A DNA stretch of 34,379 bases from CAZMGV01 sp964621525 [NCBI: uncultured bacterium] (lineage in GTDB: Bacteria; JAGRBM01), in the NCBI GenBank assembly GCA_964621525.1, contig CAZUMS010000037.1, positions 1 through 34,379 on the forward strand, given 5' to 3'. The stretch's first letter is position 1. Every line of letters starts with the position of its first letter. This document shows, piece by piece, positions 29,376-34,379 of this stretch. The translations under genes and the position numbers were made by a program. The notes under the pieces were generated by a model that had not been told where the DNA came from, searched no databases, and worked only from the letters and a program-made list of their open reading frames with translations.

Positions 29376-29563
29376 AAACCGGACGCAAGAAACCGGCCCC
29401 AGTGCCGAAAGCGGAGATCGAACATCGCAAGGAATATCTCGCGGCCTTCCGGGCCCGCATGGCCGATCCAGAGCAGCGGAAGGCCGTGACGAAGGCGGAT
29501 ATCAAGAAGGCGCTCTCGGCGCAACGGGAACTGGCGATGATGGCAGAGCTGGGGGACGGATGA
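29372..29563 (+). CDS. Small basic helical protein
   Basis: This 63-residue protein has a Lys/Arg-rich N-terminus (MKTGRKKPAPVPKAE) and helical stretches (YLAAFRARMADPEQRK, KKALSAQRELAMMAEL). The start at 29372 is chosen for GGAAGGAG upstream and the overlap with the previous stop. It is again coupled by an ATGA overlap to the next gene. It is not recognised. Confidence 0.6.
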   Translation: MKTGRKKPAPVPKAEIEHRKEYLAAFRARMADPEQRKAVTKADIKKALSAQRELAMMAELGDG

Positions 29564-29808
29564 AATTCAAGCGCAGGGTTCATTCTTCGACTCGATACGG
29601 CCGAGAGGTCCACTTCACGGAAGTTGATGATCCCCGTTCCTCCGAACGGCCCTCGGAGCAGCAAGCCCTAAAGATCACGGCGGGCGGCGAAGGGATCTGG
29701 ATCAGCGGTTTTAGCAGCGGCATGAGGGCTCGTGAACTGCGAACGCTGATTGCCCGCCTCAAGGATGCCTTGAAGGATCACGACCAGATTCGGCGCGGGG
29801 ATTTCTGA
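29560..29808 (+). CDS. Small hypothetical protein
   Basis: This 82-residue protein has a basic start and short strands (ALKITAGGEGIWISGF). A C-terminal helix follows (RARELRTLIARLKDALKDH). It is the last of four small coupled or near-coupled genes before the methyltransferase. The function is unknown. Confidence 0.6.
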   Translation: MKFKRRVHSSTRYGREVHFTEVDDPRSSERPSEQQALKITAGGEGIWISGFSSGMRARELRTLIARLKDALKDHDQIRRGDF

Positions 29809-29814
29809 CGGATC

Positions 29815-30333
29815 ATGCAGACCGAGACGCGCAGTAACGTCCGTTTCCAGAGGGCCGCCGATGAAACCGTAGATTGGCTCACGCCCCGGTTCATCATCGA
29901 CAGCCTTGGACCGTTCGACATGGACCCTTGTGCGGCCGATCCCCGGCCCTGGCCGACGGCGAAGGTTCACTTCACCAAGGCGGATAACGGGCTTGCACAG
30001 ACCTGGAAGGGCCGGGTCTGGCTCAATCCACCGTACGGCGAGGATATCTTCACATGGATCTCGCGACTGGCCGGTCACGGGCAGGGCACGGCGCTCGTGT
30101 TTGCCAGGACGGATACCGAGTGGTGGCACCGGTACGTGTTCCCCGTCGCTCATGCCCTAGTGTTCTGCCGGGGGCGGGTCCAGTTCATTCGCAACGACGG
30201 CAAGGAGTTCACCGGGCGCTACCGCTCTCCGTCGCCTTCCGTCCTGATCGCCTATGGCTCCGGCGATGCCGAACGGCTCTGCGATGCGATTCAGCGCTCC
30301 CGGATCAACGGTAACTTCGTCCCGCTCAAGTAG
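29815..30333 (+). CDS. Phage-type DNA N6-adenine methyltransferase (Dam, PF05869 type)
   Basis: This 172-residue enzyme matches the phage Dam family. It starts with DWLTPRFIIDSLGPFDMDPC (the TP...D.CA block), then the catalytic NPPYG at about 71-75, LVFARTDTEWWHRYV, and LVFCRGRVQFI. It would methylate adenine in phage DNA, most simply to evade restriction. It is the second adenine methyltransferase of the element and unrelated in family to the D12 enzyme at 17763. It is followed 11 nt later by the DUF5131 gene. Confidence 0.92.
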   Translation: MQTETRSNVRFQRAADETVDWLTPRFIIDSLGPFDMDPCAADPRPWPTAKVHFTKADNGLAQTWKGRVWLNPPYGEDIFTWISRLAGHGQGTALVFARTDTEWWHRYVFPVAHALVFCRGRVQFIRNDGKEFTGRYRSPSPSVLIAYGSGDAERLCDAIQRSRINGNFVPLK

Positions 30334-30344
30334 CAGGAGGCCCC

Positions 30345-31328
30345 ATGCACCCAACAACAATCGAATGGACCGATCTGACCTCGAACCCGATCAAGGGAAC
30401 CTTGGGGAACTGGCACTGCGTCCGGATCAGCGAGGGCTGCCGGAACTGCTATGCCGCGACGATGAACCATCGCTGGGGCGGGCCGGACTTCAAGAAGGGC
30501 GCGGACAGCCTTCGGCTCGACGACAAGGAGCTGCACCACATCCGGACGGCAAAACAGGTCGGGGGGATGTCCGTCTCCGGCAAGCGGTGTTTTCTCGGTG
30601 ACATGACAGACATTTTCCAGGACGGGGTTGAGCCGGAGTGGATCGGCGCGATTTTTGACGCGATGGAATCCCGGCCGGAGATCACGTTTCAGATTTTGAC
30701 CAAGCGGCCCCAGAACGTCATTCCACTGGTGAGCGGGAAGGGCAGGAAGTGGCGGCGCTGGCCCGCCAACGTCTGGCTCGGGGTATCTGCCGAAAGCCAG
30801 CTAGCCGCCGACCTCCGGTTCGTGTCGGCGATCCGCGCCAAGGCCCATCTCGGAGTGCCGGTGCTGTTCGCCAGCTTTGAGCCGATTCTCAGTGCGATCG
30901 ATCTCCTCAATGTCCGGACGCCTACCGGTCAGCGGCTTTCGGTGCTTGACGGGGATCTCAACTGGGCGATCTGCGGCGGAGAGTCCGGGCCCGGTGCCAG
31001 GCCGATGCACCCGGAGTGGGCTCGCTCACTGCGGGATCAGTGCAAGAAAGCCGGAGTCCCCTTCTTCTTCAAACAGTGGGGGGCCTGGTCCCCGGTCTGC
31101 GACTACTACGAGGATAGCGACAGCCGGGATGACGCCCTCGCGGGCGCTCACAGGCTCCACCTGGCGTCAGGCTGCTCCTGGGATGTGCAGGATGGGCAAC
31201 CACCGGAAGGGACGTGGGTGTTTCGCCGGGCTGGGAAGAAAGCCTCTGGCCGCAACCTCGACGGTCGGGAGTGGAACGAGTTTCCCGGCGACGGCCGGCA
31301 GATGACACTGAGGACGGCATGCCGCTGA
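30345..31328 (+). CDS. DUF5131 (phage Gp37/Gp68) family protein
   Basis: This 327-residue protein matches DUF5131. It opens with TIEWTDLTSNPIKG, then CVRISEGCRNCYAATM with the close Cys pair typical of the family. FLGDMTDIFQDGV, ILTKRPQN, NVWLGVSAESQ, LFASFEPIL and CGGESGPGARPMHP follow. The EGCxxCYA block resembles a partial radical-SAM-like Cys motif, and the family is found in phages and mobile DNA; the substrate is unknown to me. AGGAGG precedes the ATG. It overlaps the ASCH-like gene by 10 nt. Confidence 0.88.
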   Translation: MHPTTIEWTDLTSNPIKGTLGNWHCVRISEGCRNCYAATMNHRWGGPDFKKGADSLRLDDKELHHIRTAKQVGGMSVSGKRCFLGDMTDIFQDGVEPEWIGAIFDAMESRPEITFQILTKRPQNVIPLVSGKGRKWRRWPANVWLGVSAESQLAADLRFVSAIRAKAHLGVPVLFASFEPILSAIDLLNVRTPTGQRLSVLDGDLNWAICGGESGPGARPMHPEWARSLRDQCKKAGVPFFFKQWGAWSPVCDYYEDSDSRDDALAGAHRLHLASGCSWDVQDGQPPEGTWVFRRAGKKASGRNLDGREWNEFPGDGRQMTLRTACR

Positions 31329-31786
31329 TCGGTTTCGTTCAGGCGTTTCACGATGACGTGGAGCAGGGCCGGAAGCGGCAGACGATCCGGCACGGCAGGG
31401 CAAGGCCTCCCACGAAGGGAGCGGCGTTGGAGCTGCACGCGAATGAGGACGGGCACGGTTACCCGCCGGCCGGGCGCGGTGAAACGCTCTATCTTGCCGG
31501 TGGCGTCCGTACCCGCCAGTTCCGCCGGCTCAGAACGACCACCTGCCTCCAGCTCGTCAGGCTTCGGCTTCGGGTGATGAGAGACCCGACCGCTCCCACC
31601 GGCACGACGCTCTATTTCCTGATGCCCGATCAACCCGGCTGCACCGGACTCTACCAGCCTGTGACGGATGACTTCGCTTGTGCCGACGGCTTTGCCGGAG
31701 CCGAGGCCATGCTCGCCTGGTTCCGCCGGGTCCACCAGATGAAACCCGGAGATCCGCCGTTCCGGGGATGGCTGACGATGTGGTAG
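31319..31786 (+). CDS. ASCH-like domain protein
   Basis: This 155-residue protein begins like ASCH/PUA-type domains: FVQAFHDDVEQGRKRQTIRH, then RPPTKGAALELH, and a short strand GETLYLAGGVRTRQFRRL followed by TTCLQLVRL. ASCH domains bind RNA or modified bases. A final helical segment (EAMLAWFRRVHQM) is as in related phage proteins. The ATG lies within the end of the DUF5131 gene, so the two are translated together. Function in nucleic-acid modification is plausible, not shown. Confidence 0.7.
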   Translation: MPLIGFVQAFHDDVEQGRKRQTIRHGRARPPTKGAALELHANEDGHGYPPAGRGETLYLAGGVRTRQFRRLRTTTCLQLVRLRLRVMRDPTAPTGTTLYFLMPDQPGCTGLYQPVTDDFACADGFAGAEAMLAWFRRVHQMKPGDPPFRGWLTMW

Positions 31787-31791
31787 GACGC

Positions 31792-31820
31792 TTGTCGCTG
31801 TTCGCGAGACGTCGTATATT
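31792..31820 (+). promoter_or_regulatory. Promoter of the second HEPN module
   Basis: TTGTCG (31792-31797) and TATATT (31815-31820) have an ideal 17-nt spacer. Transcription would begin about 31827, only about 4 nt before the ATG at 31831, which has no Shine-Dalgarno site. Confidence 0.6.
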
Positions 31821-31830
31821 TAACAAAGAT

Positions 31831-32193
31831 ATGAATCGTAAAACTATAAAGTTACCACCTGAATTTGCGAAGGCCTTGAAGACGGCTGTGGCGGATCATC
31901 GCCGGAACGATCCCGGAATCACGGCGGTCTACTTCATGCCGGACCGGAAGGGACAGGAACTCAAACTGCTCGAGGTTACCAAGAGTGCGTTTACGGTAAA
32001 CCGGGTCTGGCCGTTCCGTTACCATCCGAACCGCCCGAAGGGATACCCGTTCCCTTTGAATCTGATCGTCGTATCGCCAGATGAATGGAAAGGGATCAAA
32101 GAGTCCAGGCTTTCCATTCCGGAGCCGTGGGGCACCTCTGACGACTTGAAGCCGGTCGATCTCGAAACCGGTGTCGCCTATGAGCCGATCTGA
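31831..32193 (+). CDS. Partner protein of HEPN module, copy 2
   Basis: This 120-residue protein is the diverged paralogue of the gene at 16876. It shares DPxxxAxxFxxD, KLLEVT, RPKGYPFP, SPDEWKG, and IPEPWG followed by Asp. The longer C-terminal end (VDLETGVAYEPI) is not in copy 1. It is near-leaderless behind its own promoter and overlaps the HEPN-like gene by 14 nt. The conserved aromatic, Pro and acidic residues suggest a stable small alpha/beta fold. Its role as antitoxin or effector partner is inferred from gene order. Confidence 0.75.
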   Translation: MNRKTIKLPPEFAKALKTAVADHRRNDPGITAVYFMPDRKGQELKLLEVTKSAFTVNRVWPFRYHPNRPKGYPFPLNLIVVSPDEWKGIKESRLSIPEPWGTSDDLKPVDLETGVAYEPI

Positions 32194-32692
32194 GGATTGG
32201 GTCCGGGCCTACCTCGATCAGGCGTCTCATGACCTTCAGGCGGCATGGGCTACCCAGATGTCCGCGCCGCCGACATTCTGCATGTTGCTCCAGATGGCGT
32301 TTGAAAAGATCGGCAAGGCGGCTGCCATCCGGAACGAATCGGTCAGCATCGACGAAGTCCAGAAATCTCATGAAGCCGTACAGGTTCTGGTGAGACAATT
32401 CCGTACTAGCCGGACATCTGTGGATCTCCTTGACGAAAAAACCGCTGACGTTATGGGCGTGATACTGAAAGTCCTCGAAGACCTGGAGCGGGTGCATCCG
32501 TCCGTTCAGGAAGGTGGACCGCATTTGGAGTATCCGTGGGAGGAGCTTCGCGGCGGGCATGCAAAAGTGTGCAAGCCGTCAACAGACTTGCCGGTGGTCC
32601 AGTATCTCTCGAAACCCGAGAGTAACCTTGGCCAAGTCATGCTCACGTTCGGTCAGGCAGTTTTCGATAACTTCGATTCGATTTTCTACTGA
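32180..32692 (+). CDS. HEPN-like helical protein, copy 2
   Basis: This 170-residue paralogue of the protein at 17226 starts MSRSEDWVRAYLDQASHDLQ. That aligns with MSGKSEKWARAYVAQAQEDI and so fixes the start at 32180 rather than the GTG at 32171. It shares PTFCMLLQMAFEKIGKAAA, SHEAVQVLV, and VHPSVQEGGPHLEYPWEE. No conserved Rx4-6H is seen. The C-terminal part (about 130-170) differs strongly from copy 1, suggesting different specificity. The gene ends 42 nt before a perfect 32-bp palindrome. Confidence 0.75.
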   Translation: MSRSEDWVRAYLDQASHDLQAAWATQMSAPPTFCMLLQMAFEKIGKAAAIRNESVSIDEVQKSHEAVQVLVRQFRTSRTSVDLLDEKTADVMGVILKVLEDLERVHPSVQEGGPHLEYPWEELRGGHAKVCKPSTDLPVVQYLSKPESNLGQVMLTFGQAVFDNFDSIFY

Positions 32693-32734
32693 TCCTGCCG
32701 CCGGGTTGCCCGGCCCCTTCCGGTCCGTAAAAAT

Positions 32735-32766
32735 AGGGCCGGTCGCGGTGCACCGCGACCGGCCCT
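32735..32766 (-). terminator. Perfect 32-bp palindrome with leftward T-run
   Basis: A 14-bp stem plus central TGCA forms a 32-bp perfect palindrome, 42 nt before the integrase ATG. Read leftward it is followed by ATTTTTA, as in an intrinsic terminator. Read rightward there is no T-run. It could stop leftward transcription from the tRNA-Asp side, or be an operator for the integrase gene. Confidence 0.6.
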
Positions 32767-32808
32767 GAACGTGCCCGTTATTTGGAAGCCCAGGCACAAG
32801 GAGCTTGC

Positions 32809-34379
<1,571 letters not shown>

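Overview
The window looks like an almost complete temperate, apparently tailless bacteriophage (or closely related integrative element) from a high-GC bacterium. The DNA is GC-rich. Genes are packed into operons with 4-nt stop/start overlaps, and Shine-Dalgarno sites are mostly AGGAG-like. At the right edge lies the 3' half of a tRNA-Asp(GUC) gene with encoded CCA (minus strand), and the reading frame of a large serine integrase runs into it. A lipobox lipoprotein, a murein lytic transglycosylase and an M15-type endopeptidase suggest a peptidoglycan-walled, probably Gram-negative host. The sequence alone does not fix the phylum.

Layout. (1) 319-13415, rightward: a Cro/C1-type regulator, then the putative virion and lysis block. 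It holds a transglutaminase-fold protein, a Cys-ladder lipoprotein, single-span and proline-rich membrane proteins, a basic membrane protein ending in 42-bp repeats, four beta-rich capsid or spike candidates (6667-9828), a lytic transglycosylase, a small holin-like protein, an M15 peptidase, two more membrane proteins and a beta-rich fibre-like protein. I see no portal, large terminase, tail protein or FtsK/HerA-type packaging ATPase. (2) 13420-16851: a DNA-metabolism cluster with a ComM/Mg-chelatase C-terminal-domain + DUF6573 fusion, a sliding-clamp-like protein whose first domain seems replaced, and a RadC-type JAB protein. The first two share an N-terminal Trp-rich module that occurs three times in all. 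(3) 16876-17723: a small protein plus a HEPN-like protein under its own promoter. (4) 17763-20980, leftward: D12-class adenine methyltransferase, ParB-like protein, a small HEPN-type putative RNase and an XRE regulator; together a candidate immunity or defence cassette. (5) 21122-26568, rightward early operon behind a strong promoter/operator: two regulators, a run of small proteins that look like diverged paralogues, a CHC2/Toprim primase and a primase-associated (D5/SF3-like) helicase. (6) 26653-27977, leftward: a RelE-type toxin with an unrecognised antitoxin, and DUF1883 plus a membrane protein. (7) 28009-28241: a sigma70-like promoter directly followed by a strongly structured region that looks like a non-coding RNA. 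(8) 28262-31786: small hypothetical proteins, a phage Dam-type methyltransferase, a DUF5131 (Gp37/Gp68) protein and an ASCH-like protein. (9) 31831-32692: a second, diverged copy of the two-gene HEPN module, again with its promoter almost on the start codon. (10) 32809-34368: serine integrase ending inside tRNA-Asp.

How it fits together. The integrase would insert the element at the 3' end of tRNA-Asp. The 20486-21122 divergent regulators would form the lysogeny switch. Primase, helicase and clamp-like protein would recruit the host replisome, since no DNA polymerase is present. The left block would build and release virions. The HEPN modules, methyltransferase/ParB cassette, TA pair and DUF1883 pair are accessory genes of the kind prophages carry for exclusion or maintenance. 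The most novel items are the duplicated HEPN + partner module, the structured RNA at 28050-28216, the Trp-rich domain shared with a two-domain clamp, and the MTase/ParB/HEPN cassette.
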